Part shown: in pieces, positions 13,901 through 24,905 of the stretch
Layout of the letters: each line of letters begins with the position of its first letter
Numbering within the stretch: the first letter of the stretch is position 1
NCBI GenBank assembly: GCA_021927905.1
Contig: BLLK01000051.1
Location: 558,001-622,000 of the forward strand
Direction: 5' to 3'
DNA: 64,000 nt
DNA from: Chaetoceros tenuissimus
Taxonomy: Eukaryota > Bacillariophyta > Thalassiosirophyceae > Chaetocerotales > Chaetocerotaceae
Notes under the pieces: generated by a model
Seen by the model: the letters and a program-made list of their open reading frames with translations, nothing else
Databases searched by the model: none
Told to the model about the DNA's origin: nothing
Position numbers and translations under genes: made by a program

Positions 13901-15904
13901 GTGACTGGAAAGATGACAAACTTTGACTTCCTCATGCATCTCAACTCTTTCGCAGGAAGATCATACAATGATTTGACTCAGTATCCTGTATTCCCATGGG
14001 TTATTGCTGACTATGATAGTGAAGAACTAGATTTGAATAATCCAAATGTTTACCGTGATCTCTCAAGACCTATGGGAGCTTTAGGACTTGCGAGAGCAGA
14101 GCAATTTAGAGAGCGATACGATGCTCTTGATAGTAACTACTCACGAGGAGACGAGCCACCAGCTTTTCATTATGGAACGCATTATTCTTGTGCGGCCTAT
14201 GTTCTCAATTATCTCCTTCGTTTGGAACCATTTTCGAGATTGGCTTTGACTTTACAAGGTGGAAAATTTGACTTGGCAGATCGTCTCTTCAATAATGTTG
14301 GTGCTAGCTGGAATAGTGCAAGTCGCGATAATCTTCAAGATGTTCGAGAACTTATTCCAGAGTTCTTCTTTCTTCCTGAATTTCTCGAGAACAAAAATCA
14401 TTTTGACTTAGGTGCGAAGCAAGATGGCACTCATGTTGATAATGTAGTACTACCTCCATGGGCGAAAGGAGATCCTAGACGCTTCGTTCGACTCAACCGA
14501 CAGGTATGTATGCGGCTTCATCATTGTTCAATTTTGTAGATTAATGCTTACACTCTCTTCTATTAGGCTCTTGAAAGTGATTATGTCAGCAAGAATTTGC
14601 ACAAGTGGGTGGACTTGATTTTCGGATACAAGCAGAGAGGTCAAGAAGCAGTAAAGGCTCTCAACACATTTGTGCATGTTACTTACGAGGGAACAGTTGA
14701 TCTAGATTCTATTGATAATGAGGTTGAGAGGAATGCAATTATAGCTCAGATTCAAAACTTTGGTATCACCCCAAGTAGATTAGCCCGTAAGCCATTTCCT
14801 TCGAAGAATGTTGTAAAGCCTTTCAAGGATACGAAATCCATTGATTTTACAATACTACCTGTTTTGGAGCTGTCAACTCCTCCATTCTGCGTGGTTGGTG
14901 CTCCTAGAGTGGTTCATATGAGACTTGTCATGGATGACGTCTGCAAAGTTGGAATGATGGGTCAAACTGAAAGCTCTGTAGGTGACATGTGCATTTCCAA
15001 GGGTCAACTTGTTGGTGTTGGAAAGACATGCGCTATACTTCCATCGGTGAAAAAGTATATCCGATTTGGAGGATCCAATAATGGAATCAGTGTACATGTA
15101 GCTATTCAAAGTGTGAGAAACTATGAGGTCAACAAAGTAATCCAAATCCATGATGATATGCACAAAGCTCCTATAACTGCACTCCAACCATCAAGAGATA
15201 GGCAATGGCTAGTCACTGGCTGCATTGATTCAACAGTAAGAGTTTGGAAGTATGAAGGAAATCATGTACGACTCCAAGCAACACTGTGTGGGCATGATGG
15301 AAGTAAGATTACTTGCGTAGCAATCAGTACTACCTACGGAACTATCGTTACCGGTTCAGAAGATGGAACAGTCATCATGTGGGATCTTCGAACTCTCAGT
15401 TTTGTCCGTCAACTGGAACACCATACAGAGCAAAACAGAAGAACAATGCCTAGATCTGTGGATTCTGTATCTATAAATGACAAGACAGGCGATGTTCTCA
15501 TTTTGGTTGATTCTCGAGTCACAATTTTCGATATCAATGGCAATATTATTGCAACCATGAGCTCTCTTGATATTTTTAGCAATAAAGATCAACCTTGTTG
15601 CGCAGTCATTACCGATTGTCCAGAGTGGATGGTAGATGGAATCGTAGCAATAACAGGACACAAGGATGGATCAGTACTTCTATGGGGAATCAATAGAGAT
15701 AAAAATGAATTAGAAATGCGTCACATTATCGATCCCAAGATGCATGAATGTGCCATCACTTGCCTCAAAATTGAAGGAAAGAGACAAGATGTACTTTTAT
15801 GCGGAGACACAAGCGGTAAAATGACAATGTGGAAGACTATTCAATTGGAAACATTGAACCAAAAAGATCTTTCCACAATCTTGAATGAGCGAAGTGAAAT
15901 GTAA
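4973..15904 (+). CDS. BEACH-WD40 protein (neurobeachin/LRBA-type), 3,591 residues
   Basis: Exons 4973-5232, 5326-14503 and 14567-15904 join in frame; the middle exon is 9.2 kb. Order of domains: low-complexity basic N-terminus; long helical ARM-like region; a concanavalin-like module at about residues 1170-1345 (SYSIWIRLP, WHHVLLTYQ); an acidic Asp/Glu-rich linker; a PH-like module at about 2770-2915; BEACH at about 2930-3200 (MTNFDFLMHLNSFAGRSYND, FPWVIADY, then ALESDYV and DLIFGYKQRG across the last intron); and WD40 repeats at about 3345-3590 (VTGCIDSTVRVW, VTGSEDGTVIMWD). BEACH proteins are large cytosolic scaffolds that act in vesicle traffic, lysosome size control and autophagy. Which clade this belongs to cannot be settled by eye. 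It is convergent with the next gene, 126 bp away. Confidence 0.95.
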
Positions 15905-16030
15905 AAGTATTGGATGCACATACAGCATTAAAATGTAACAATTAGTTTAGATAGATTTTACCCGTTTCTTTGGAAAAACTAAGTCAATTTCCCACTTCAC
16001 CCCTCATCTCTATTCTCTTTACTATAAAAC

Positions 16031-17395
16031 TCATACCCATATCGATTGCTTTTCCTCTTTTACATTTGTCGGATTCGTTCGATTCATAGGTCGCCTATGT
16101 AACTTTTGCACAGAAGAAGCATCACTTTCACTCTCCGATTCATAAAACCACTCTTGATAATTTTCCTTCAAGGAAGTAGTGGGTAAAATTAATTCCGGCG
16201 GTATAATAGAAGGAGCATCACTTTCACTATCTGTTGATACACATTTCCTTCCTCCAATGTAATCTTTGAGACTGGTCATGATGGACATGTCTAATATTGG
16301 CCCATCACTTTCTCGTTCCTCATATTCATGTTCCATAAACGAACTATTATTACTACTAAAACTTTCATCACTACTAAAACCTTCATCATACGTCTTTTTC
16401 CCATCTTTGGCAGCTCGACTCTTTTGTTCCCTATTTGATTTCGTCTTGCCTGCTAAAAGTAACACATGGTCAAAGACTGGTATATGAATATTCTTCTTTC
16501 GCTTCTTCTTTTTCAAAATGGGAGAAGTACGATTGGCAATCTCCTCTATTTTTTGTTCTAGAGGTACCACATCCATTTCATCATCAAATTTCATTTTACC
16601 ACATTGTGCTTCATGTCGACAAGCATCGTCAAAATCTTCAAATTCTGCAATTTTACAAACATCACAAGTCCAAGTAATTTTCTGTTGTTGTTGCGGTTGT
16701 TGCGGTGTTTTCTTTTCTTCTTCTTTTTTACAGAGTGATTCATGTGCCTGTGCTTCTTCAAACGTATCAAATTGTGCAATTTTACAAACGTCACAGTTCC
16801 AAACTATATTCGGTTTCTTCTTTTTTGGTTTACAGTTTTGTTCATGTTTGGATGCTTCTTTGTAGGTATCGAATTGTGCCACTAGACATACGTCGCATGT
16901 CCAGATTTTGCTCTTTTTATAGGGTGATGCTTCGTTCTGTCTACTAGGTGATGCTTGCTGTTGTTGTTGTCTAGGTGAAGCTTGCTGTAGTCTAGGTGGT
17001 GAGTTAGGTTTGACAGCTATGGGTGCTTGTTGTACTAGGGAAGGCAATGACTGTCTATATTGTTGTTGCTGTTGTCGTTGCTGTTGTTGTTGTTGTTTAG
17101 CTCTCTTTTCCAAAGCAGCCGCCTTTTTCAAGTTGTCTTGAATCGATTGACACAGGGCTTCATGTCGACAGGCTTCATTATAATCTTTAAATTTGGCAAC
17201 TTGACAGATATCGCAGGTCCAGAATGTTTGTCGTTGTACCTGGACAGGAGGTCTCTGCTGCTGTTGTTGCTGCATTGGCTGTTGAGGAGTGAGTGTGAGG
17301 CCTCTGCCTCCTCCGAGTACTACAAGGTTGTGTCTCCTTCTAGGATCGCTGGTGGAGTTCTGGTTGGCGTTGTGCTGCTGGTGGTGGTTCATCAT
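16031..17395 (-). CDS. Protein with four Cx2Cx13Hx3C zinc-finger-like repeats and polyQ
   Basis: An intronless gene of 454 residues. Four repeats share the pattern W-[TN]-C-D-x-C-x2-A-x-F-x(8)-H-x3-C, with metal ligands at C61/C64/H78/C82, C167/C170/H184/C188, C201/C204/H218/C222 and C244/C247/H261/C265. Each opens with WTCDVC or a close variant. The linkers are Gln-rich (several runs of five or more Q). The C-terminal half is acidic and Ser-rich, with a basic patch KKKKRKKN near 300 that could be a nuclear signal. The regular spacing suggests a Zn-binding module of C2HC type; DNA, RNA or protein could be the ligand. I do not recognise a named family. The start is the first of two adjacent ATGs. 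Confidence 0.8.
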   Translation of the reverse strand: MMNHHQQHNANQNSTSDPRRRHNLVVLGGGRGLTLTPQQPMQQQQQQRPPVQVQRQTFWTCDICQVAKFKDYNEACRHEALCQSIQDNLKKAAALEKRAKQQQQQQRQQQQQYRQSLPSLVQQAPIAVKPNSPPRLQQASPRQQQQQASPSRQNEASPYKKSKIWTCDVCLVAQFDTYKEASKHEQNCKPKKKKPNIVWNCDVCKIAQFDTFEEAQAHESLCKKEEEKKTPQQPQQQQKITWTCDVCKIAEFEDFDDACRHEAQCGKMKFDDEMDVVPLEQKIEEIANRTSPILKKKKRKKNIHIPVFDHVLLLAGKTKSNREQKSRAAKDGKKTYDEGFSSDESFSSNNSSFMEHEYEERESDGPILDMSIMTSLKDYIGGRKCVSTDSESDAPSIIPPELILPTTSLKENYQEWFYESESESDASSVQKLHRRPMNRTNPTNVKEEKQSIWV

Positions 17396-18195
17396 GATGA
17401 CTGTCTAGTGTGATGGAAGTGTCTCTCTATTTCTAAAATATTAAATCATGTGAAGCATTCGTAGTTAAGATGGGCTTCACTAGTTTGCTGATATCTAGTT
17501 AGTTATGGCAGCAACTAGTTCTTTCTCGTTATTAGGTTGCTGTGCTTGGGTTTAACAATGTTTGTTCAAACGGAGAAGAGGGCGGTCTTCAGTCTTCAGC
17601 CGTTGGTATGTTGGTATGTAAACAAGTACGTATGTTCAACTTACTCAACTGGTACTGGTACTTATTGACACACATGGGACTGATTTGAAAAAACACGTAA
17701 TTACGGCTATTTTACCTGATTCGACCTCGCCAACACGTCTAAATTGATCAGTATGACATTGGAACAGAAATATGTGTTTTATACAAGTGAAAATAAAAAA
17801 TGATTCAAAGTGATTAGGTGATGAATCATTTTATAATTGTAATTTTAAAGTGTGCAGAAGGAATAAAGCTGTAATTTCCAATTATGAAATTCAATTTGAG
17901 AAAAGTGTTTGAAATGTCAATCTTCATATTTGTCATTTCAAGACTATTTTAGATTAACGGTTTGGAAATCGATCGAAGGAATACATACTTTCATCGGAGG
18001 GCGTGGAAAACTGCGTGGAAGCAGAGCCTCTCATCTCAATCCACGTCTCTCCAGCAAACATATCTTGTGTATCATTGGTAAACTATTTTCATAGGTTCAT
18101 CCATTGACTACTACAAAGCATTTCTTCTGAACACTGCTTTAGCCCTTCTTCTCATAGCTAACTACTCACCCTACTAGCCACTCTCATTATTCATC
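17396..18195. other. Intergenic region between divergent genes
   Basis: An 800-bp divergent promoter region between the C2HC-repeat gene and the ERp29-like gene. It contains several TTGGTATGT/ACTGGTACT short repeats at about 17605-17665 and AT-rich sequence at 17780-17900. No convincing gene, although an open frame of 61 codons exists at 17909-18094. Confidence 0.45.
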
Positions 18196-19521
18196 ATGTC
18201 CACTGCAAACAGCAACAGCAAGCCAACTTATCGTCGTGCCTCATCATTCGTCTCCCTCGCTGCACTTCTTCTAGCTGCATCCTCATCTCCAGTAGCAGCC
18301 AAAAAGTGTATCAAAATCTCAAGAGGCAAACAACTCAAGAAGAAACTTGAAACTTCACATGTACTCGTAGCACTCGCACCAAATGATGAAGCGACAGTCT
18401 ACAAGGAACTCTGTCAATACCTTGAAAAAACTGCCAATGTCAGAGTAGGAGATTTCGAAATTGCATTGGTGGAAGATAAAAATGCACAAAAGAATCTCTT
18501 GACGAAATCAGCTCCTCCAAAGGTTTCCTTTGTCTCTTCCCTCATGGACAAAGTCGAAGGGGTCTTTCAAAAAGCAAAGGAGGAAGAGCCTACTTTGGTC
18601 ATTGCACCGGAAGAACAGTACATTCTCTTTCATAAGAATACCAACCAGGGAGTACTCTATGAGCCAAAATCGGAACTGACTGCATCTTCTGTTGCAGATT
18701 TCGTATCGGATCAATTGGACCGTGCCAAAATTGGATCTTTTCTATACAGCTATGGAATGTACGATAACATTGCATCGCAATTCATGAACACCGATCAAGA
18801 CTTTGTGCAAAAGCTATGGGTCAAGGGTGTTTTCCCAATGTTTACATTTATGCATAAACTCCAAGGAAGTTTGAAAGAATACGAAAAGGAAACTTTGAAC
18901 CTTTATGTGCAAATTGGAAACAAGGTTTTGGAAAAGGGTAAAGATTACCCCAAGACTCAAATGACTCGATTGGAAAATATGCTCAAGGATGAGGATAACA
19001 AAATTTCCGAATTGCAAAAGGAAAAAATGGCGCAAAAGACGCATATTCTCAAACAATTCGCGGAACCAAAGGTTTTTACTGCGGATGAACAAAAGGAGTT
19101 TTATAAATCTCTCGGATTCTTTTTTATGCCATATGTCATGTTGATCTTGTTTCTTCCTGTTATGATGATGGATGATGAAGATGATAAGAAGAAGGAACAG
19201 GAACAAGTTAAAAAGGCGGAAGAGGGTCTTGAAAAGGAAGAAGAGGAAGCTGAAGCTAAAGATGTAGCTTTGCAAGAAGCGGAAGAAAAGCTTTTGAAGG
19301 AAGATGCTACTGGAGAGGAAGAGACTGCAGTAGTGGACAAGGAGACAGATGCAGAGGAAGAAGAGGAGGACAATGCAGAAGAAGAAGGGGATGATGATGC
19401 AGATGAGATAGAGTATGCTGACATGACTGTGAAGGAGTTGAGAGATATTCTCAAGGAAAGAGATCAGCCTGTCTATGGACGTAAAGCAGAACTCATTGAG
19501 CGTTGTCAAAACACCGAGTGA
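18196..19521 (+). CDS. ERp29/PDI-D-like ER protein with TM segment and C-terminal SAP domain
   Basis: Intronless, 441 residues. A signal peptide is expected at 1-35 (SLAALLLAASSSPVAA). A thioredoxin-like part without CxxC follows. At about 235-285 the segment YVQIGNKVLEKGKDYPKTQM closely resembles the helical C-terminal domain of ERp29. A hydrophobic helix lies at about 304-323 (FFFMPYVMLILFLPVMMM). Then comes an acidic Glu-rich coiled-coil region and finally a SAP motif at 408-440 (MTVKELRDILKERDQPVYGR, then KAELIERC). ERp29 is a soluble, redox-inactive lumenal chaperone; here the TM would place the acidic tail and SAP domain in the cytosol or nucleoplasm (inference). SAP domains usually bind DNA or RNA. 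The start is the ATG giving the signal peptide. Confidence 0.85.
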   Translation: MSTANSNSKPTYRRASSFVSLAALLLAASSSPVAAKKCIKISRGKQLKKKLETSHVLVALAPNDEATVYKELCQYLEKTANVRVGDFEIALVEDKNAQKNLLTKSAPPKVSFVSSLMDKVEGVFQKAKEEEPTLVIAPEEQYILFHKNTNQGVLYEPKSELTASSVADFVSDQLDRAKIGSFLYSYGMYDNIASQFMNTDQDFVQKLWVKGVFPMFTFMHKLQGSLKEYEKETLNLYVQIGNKVLEKGKDYPKTQMTRLENMLKDEDNKISELQKEKMAQKTHILKQFAEPKVFTADEQKEFYKSLGFFFMPYVMLILFLPVMMMDDEDDKKKEQEQVKKAEEGLEKEEEEAEAKDVALQEAEEKLLKEDATGEEETAVVDKETDAEEEEEDNAEEEGDDDADEIEYADMTVKELRDILKERDQPVYGRKAELIERCQNTE

Positions 19522-19761
19522 AGAATCGAATAAAGTCAGCAGTTAACAGATTTGTCTTACTGAGGGGGAGATATTGGTTTTAGAAGGACTATATTGAATT
19601 TGTCATGATTTCATGACTCGATGTTAGTAGCTATTGGATGGAATGTAACCATTCATATTTTTGGACAGATTTTGCAGAAAATAATCTTTATGATCTCTAG
19701 CTGTAGCTACTATAAAGATATTCTCATTTTAATCTTATCTAGTGTATCAAAGTTTACAAAA

Positions 19762-21150
19762 TTATGATCGTTCCGCCCGCGCCGCTGAAGCCTGAATGGC
19801 TATTTCACGCATTGCTCTCTCAATTTCAACTTCAAGATCAGCATTTTCGGGAAATCCAAATGAATGGGCCAATCTGGAGGTATACTTTGCTGCAGATCTT
19901 GCCGACAACTGCTGTTCTCGAATGTTCTGTTCTTGAGAAGCCATGATATCCATGAGATTTGGAGTTTCACCACCTGACATCAAAACTATAACGAAGCAAA
20001 TAATCCTTGGCATGCGTGGTATAGACTTCTTCACTGCTTGAACCTTGGGTCTAGTATAAATAATCATGTTAAACATGCCTCCTAATGGATAGAAGACAGA
20101 AACAAACCAAAAGACGACTTGACTTTGGGTATAACCGAGAATAAGTGTAATGATTGGACCAGAGTAGACCAACATGAAAGCAAAAATGTAGAGACTTGAT
20201 TGTACGACAGCGGCCTTGGTGAGTACAAGGTCCAAAGCTTGTTGTTCATACTTTGAGAGTACGTTTATCTCTTCTTCTTCATCATTGCTACAATCATTAT
20301 GCTCAAAACCTTCTTTATCATGATAATCACGCAGACTTCTTTCAACAGAAGAAGCAATAATTTCAGGGTCATTATCTTGACCGAGAGGTGAGAGAACCTC
20401 TTGTAGGCCCTCATTACTTTTCTCTTCCTCCTCCACCTCATCATGATTGTTATTTCTTCGAAGGGAAGTCAATTTTCGCTTACTTGGCTGGAGCTGCTTC
20501 TCCGAGAAATATACATGCAGGGTAAAGGCTCCAAGTACAAGAAACAAAGCAATGAAAACAGTCACCAAAGTAGCTATTCCAGTGAATACAATAGTGGTAT
20601 TAGCTCCTTCTCCTCTCACACATTCTTGGTCCGGAGTTTTTTCGCATCCAGCTGGTCTATCAGCTACCACACACATCGAACCTCCTTTCGAAGCGTTGAT
20701 CTGTCCTTTAGCGAGTGCATAAATCGCTACTGCAAAAGCGTATGTCCAGATGATGATATGGAGCCACTTCTCTTGACCATTTGCAAATTCCCCCGGCTTT
20801 ACTCTGTATTTCACACGCTTGAGAAAGTAATAGGTGAGATGCAACGTATACCAAGGAACTGCTAGGAAACCTATAATTGTGAAGAAGCCAATAGCCTCAC
20901 AGCTCTGTACATTGCCCCTCCCATAGATATGGAATGGAGCATCTGGTGCAGCAAACGCACCAAGAAGCATTCCAAGGCTTTGAAGTACATCTGCTAAAGA
21001 TAGTCCGAATATAATTCTACTGTATGGACTTTTTAGTCCGGTCGGTGCAAAATATATAAAGAACAGGAGAAGGGATGAGGAAACTGTGGATATTCCTCCC
21101 ATGACGCTTCTGGTAATGACTGCACCTTTCACGCTTGCACTGAAGACCAT
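19762..21150 (-). CDS. Seven-transmembrane receptor-like protein (cAMP-receptor/secretin-like GPCR)
   Basis: Intronless, 462 residues with seven hydrophobic segments: TM1 near 18-35, TM2 SRIIFGLSLADVLQSLGMLL, TM3 after the GNVQSCEAIGF motif, TM4 WLHIIIWTYAFAVAIYALA, TM5, a long acidic third intracellular loop (about 225-305), TM6 SSLYIFAFMLVYSGPIITL and TM7 YPLGGMFNMIIYTRPKV. The TM3 Cys and the PLGG-N-YTRP end of TM7 resemble the Dictyostelium cAR/Crl class. The loop between TM4 and TM5 has several Cys that could form disulfides. Ligand and coupling are unknown. It shares motifs with the 7TM gene at 44852-46513. It is convergent with the ERp29-like gene. Confidence 0.85.
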   Translation of the reverse strand: MVFSASVKGAVITRSVMGGISTVSSSLLLFFIYFAPTGLKSPYSRIIFGLSLADVLQSLGMLLGAFAAPDAPFHIYGRGNVQSCEAIGFFTIIGFLAVPWYTLHLTYYFLKRVKYRVKPGEFANGQEKWLHIIIWTYAFAVAIYALAKGQINASKGGSMCVVADRPAGCEKTPDQECVRGEGANTTIVFTGIATLVTVFIALFLVLGAFTLHVYFSEKQLQPSKRKLTSLRRNNNHDEVEEEEKSNEGLQEVLSPLGQDNDPEIIASSVERSLRDYHDKEGFEHNDCSNDEEEEINVLSKYEQQALDLVLTKAAVVQSSLYIFAFMLVYSGPIITLILGYTQSQVVFWFVSVFYPLGGMFNMIIYTRPKVQAVKKSIPRMPRIICFVIVLMSGGETPNLMDIMASQEQNIREQQLSARSAAKYTSRLAHSFGFPENADLEVEIERAMREIAIQASAARAERS

Positions 21151-21649
21151 ATTTGAAATGTTATAATAGATACTAGACTATTAGATAGTTATTTATGAAG
21201 AATGGAGGATCGAGGGAGGCTTCTGCAAAAAAATCTAGGGTTCCTCCAGAAGGTCGAAGATAAAAAGGCCTGCACGAGAGCCTCTCATTCGGACGTGGTA
21301 TTCTAGAAGCATGGCAAAGGGATTCTCATTCTCAGAGAATGTGGGAATCATCATCGTATAATATGAGATCGTATGATATCCTTACGAACGTACTTTCAGT
21401 ACATACTGATAAAATATTGTAAGTACGTACATACCTCGTACGATTGGAAGATAGTCAGGCTCAAGAAGAGAGAAGAAGATGGAACGCGGGAATAGTACAT
21501 TTGCTATGTACGTATTGAAAATGAACTTCCCGAAATTTAAAATACTACCTATCATTCATTTTCAATTTGCAATTTTTTTAAATATAACTGTTGCCCCTAA
21601 TAGATTATGATCTAGTTATTATTTCAATGAGATTCCCATACAGTCTAGT
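21151..21649. other. Intergenic region upstream of the 7TM gene
   Basis: About 500 bp. It holds a near-palindrome at 21321-21349 (CATTCTC/GAGAATG arms flanked by GATTC/GAATC) and a cluster of GTACGT/TACGTAC words at about 21386-21450. No gene seen. Confidence 0.45.
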
Positions 21650-24600
21650 CTAGCTTCTTCTTCTCAAATTATATCCTGTAGATGGAGTTATTGGTGACAT
21701 CATATTATTGTTGTTGTAAATTCCACCCTCTGAAGGACTTGTAAAGTGAGCTGCAGAGTGACTACCATTCATTGCACCACCATCCCTTCCGGCAGATGGA
21801 GGTGAAAACATGGAGGATCTTGGAGGCGCAGCATCTCTATTTGCACTGAGTGATCCAATAGGCATTCTATTGATACTTGCTCTTGCTGGATTGCCTTGGC
21901 TAACACTACGATTTGGTGATACAAATGTAGGTGATCTCATTTCATCTCTTCCTTGCGCATTGTAGTAAGTAACACTGTTAAGCATCTCCCTTTCTCTTTG
22001 GTCATCATTAGCGTCAAAATATTGCCATCCACTGTCATTCAAAGAGCGCATGGTTTGTACAATGAACAAAATTACAACAATGAAAAATACCAAAAATAAG
22101 ATTCCAGCAAGAGTTGGACTCATAAATCCATCTGTGAAGTCAATCATATAATCAAGAATATTGTGCAAGAAAGTTCGACCACTTGCGTAATGTGGAGAAC
22201 TTCTTTGCTGCGAAGCTTCACATGTACCAGCACTCTTTGGTATCATACTTTCACAATGCTTGGAGCATTCTGCAAGACTCATACCACTACCTTTTCCATC
22301 CTTTGGACAAGTGCATTTTGGACAATCAGGGCATTTCGTTGCTTGTGGCTGACCTCTTCCAGATGAAGCAACTGATCCTTTCTTCTTTCGTTCTTCCTTG
22401 AGAGCAGCATTAACTGCTTCCTTTACATGACGTTCCCTATCAGCAAGAACTTCGGCTCTAATCTTATCTTCAACTTCATTCAAATCTACTTCTTCTACAA
22501 CGATTCTTCTCCAAACAGTATTCGCAGCATTTCCTGCATCATCCATGACATTATATGGAACCTTCCATTCAAGATCCGATACTTGCTCTGGAGTACCTAC
22601 AACAACCTTAGAACTGAGGTCAACATCACCTCTGAAAGTATGATCAATGGCAGAAATACATTCGACTGGGTGCGGGTTTTGTTTTGTATGAGAAGCACAT
22701 AGTTCCGCTGCAGCTGTATCCTTGATCATTTTCGCAATGTCACTCTCATATCCTTCCCTCTGATCTCCGATCAACTTTTGATCTTTTTCAACCTTTCTCT
22801 TGGTCTGCTTCATGACTCCAGTCAATCCTCCACATTTGCATGTACGGAATACCTTTGGATTCGGTCCAAGTAGCTGAATGACAGGCTTGGAAGTATCTTT
22901 ACATCCAGTTCCTCCATTGTATCCAACCGGTGCATTCAAGTACTTTCCATTTTCGACCTGAATCATACCCATGAATTTGAATCCATCTCCAGTGGTAAAC
23001 TTTGGACACTTGCATGTATAGCTTCCTTTGGTGTTTTGACACATTGCTCCAGCCTCTACATCACATTGTGGAAGCAACTGTACACACTGGGTCTCATATC
23101 GATTCACATCCAGAGTACACTCATTGATATCTTCAATCACCACCTTTCTTGAAACTCTAGCATAAGGTGGATTCGCCCATGGCATCGCAACACTGTAATT
23201 CACGGTAAATTCTCCCATATCAGCTAGACACCCCGGTGGCAAAGGACGTGAATATGCAATTTTCAAAGATCTCAAATAGTCTTCTGCATTATCATCAATG
23301 ACATCTACAGCGTATTCTTTGTACGAATCTCCCTGTTTCAATCTTGTCACTCCATCTTTGCGTGAATCATGACGTAATTTTAGAATTGGTGGTTTTTCAT
23401 CGACACAACCAAAGTTGTCCACATGTACATATCCTGGTTTACAGGCACATGTTGGTTCATTGTTTTCGGTAACGGTACAGATTTCATTGTTTCCTATGAA
23501 AAGAAGTGAGAGAAATGGTGAGTCATGATGAAGATATTCAAGAGAGAGAAAGGGAAAGAAAGAGTTTACAACATGTCAAAAAGAAACACACTCGTGAGCT
23601 ATAGCTCACTCGGAAAGACACTAGGGTAATACTGTTCACAAAGACAGCGCTCGCTAAAGCTCGCAAGAGCTCACTTCGCTTCGCTCCATTCACTGCTCGC
23701 TTACGCTCGCATCTCCTCACTTCGTTCGTCACTCTTGCTCGTCGTACTCACCTTTACACTTTGGAAACCCAGAACAAACATCGACCACAGGCTTGGTACA
23801 CCCACAATACCCTCCATTCTTCTTAGTCTCATCTGTCATGGTCACACCATCAAAATTAACTTTAGGAACAGGCGGCATGACATCAATTCCCTTGCGACAT
23901 TTATGCCCACTCCCCATCAAATGAGAAGGACATTGACATTTGTAATTAGGTTGATCGAGTGGATCACTACTTCTCAAACATTTTGCTGATGAATCACATG
24001 TATGTTTGGTCACGCAAGGATCCAATGGACATGTAAAAGAAGATCTACAGTTTCCATCGGATTGTGCATCACTGTCACAACATCCATGAGTTGATTTTTT
24101 ACCAGGACAGGAAGACATGAGTGAAGAATTCAAGGAAAGTTCCCATGGACTCATGTTTTGCTCAGTAGCATGAATTCTTTCCCAAAATTTTTTCAAGTCT
24201 TTTTCGAGAGTATAATCAGGACAGATACATTCATAACTTCCCTGTGTATTGATACACACAGCAGGACTTGTACATTGATGTCTCATGGGATGACTCAGGG
24301 GTACACTACATTCATCAATATCTTCAATGGTAAACGGAACTAAAAAACATTGAGTGACAACTTGACGACCATGTTCATCGACTGAATGTTTATAGGAAGC
24401 GGAAGAGTCTGCTCCAATGGCGGATAAGAGACGGGTGACGGAACATTGTACAGAATGTTTTCCGACTCTTCTGTGTATTTCAGATCCTGTAAAGAGTACT
24501 TCGACGTCGACGACTCCTGATAATTCTCTGTTGACTCTTTCGACAATGACTGGTAGCTGTTGAATAGAAGTAGTGTTTAGAGAAGTGTGAGAAAGATACG

Positions 24601-24905
24601 GACAGAAAGATATGAAAAAGAAGACAAGAAAGATGTGTCGACATATAAAATGAAAAACATATCTTTTCACTTCAACAAACAAGTATTCACTCCCTCTAAT
24701 ATATATTTCTATAAACACTTACAACTCCTGAAATATCTTGTGGTGCATTTTCCTGAGTATAGGAAAGAGAAGTCTTGAGCATCTCACATTGTTTATCAGC
24801 AGCAGCCTCCGATGTCGATGAGGCCTTTACTGATTGCAGAGAGAATGATGCTGTCAGTGCAACTAGACACAGCCACACTGCTTTTGATACTTTTGAAATA
24901 GTCAT
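21650..24905 (-). CDS. EGF-repeat type I membrane protein
   Basis: Exons 24905-24723, 24556-23752 and 23493-21650 join in frame to 943 residues. A signal peptide is expected at 1-29 (AVWLCLVALTASFSL). The ectodomain holds at least four EGF-like modules. Two are calcium-binding type, opening EDIDECSV and EDINECTL, and both contain a CxNTxGSYxCxCP core. The others are CVTKHTC...CQCPSH...GHKC and EICTVTENNEPTCACKPGY. A HYR/cadherin-like stretch reads YNVMDDAGNAANTVWRRIVV. A Cys-rich CPDCPKCTCPKDG segment precedes a single TM at about 790-812 (LFLVFFIVVILFIVQ), followed by a Ser/Pro-rich cytosolic tail of about 130 residues. It is probably a cell-surface adhesion or sorting receptor; the exact role is not known. 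Intron 2 holds an unusual run of GCTCGC words. Confidence 0.85.
23494..23751 (-). other. Intron with clustered GCTCGC/GAGCTC words and a 16-bp palindrome
   Basis: This is intron 2 of the EGF-repeat gene. Between about 23590 and 23745 it carries many copies of GCTCGC, GAGCTCAC and TTCGCTTCGC, and the perfect palindrome GTGAGCTATAGCTCAC at 23594-23609. The composition differs clearly from the other introns here. Confidence 0.6.

Noticed and set aside
18814-19509. 231-codon minus-strand frame rich in Phe/Leu
   Set aside because: Antisense to the Glu/Lys-rich ERp29-like gene, which has a signal peptide and domains.
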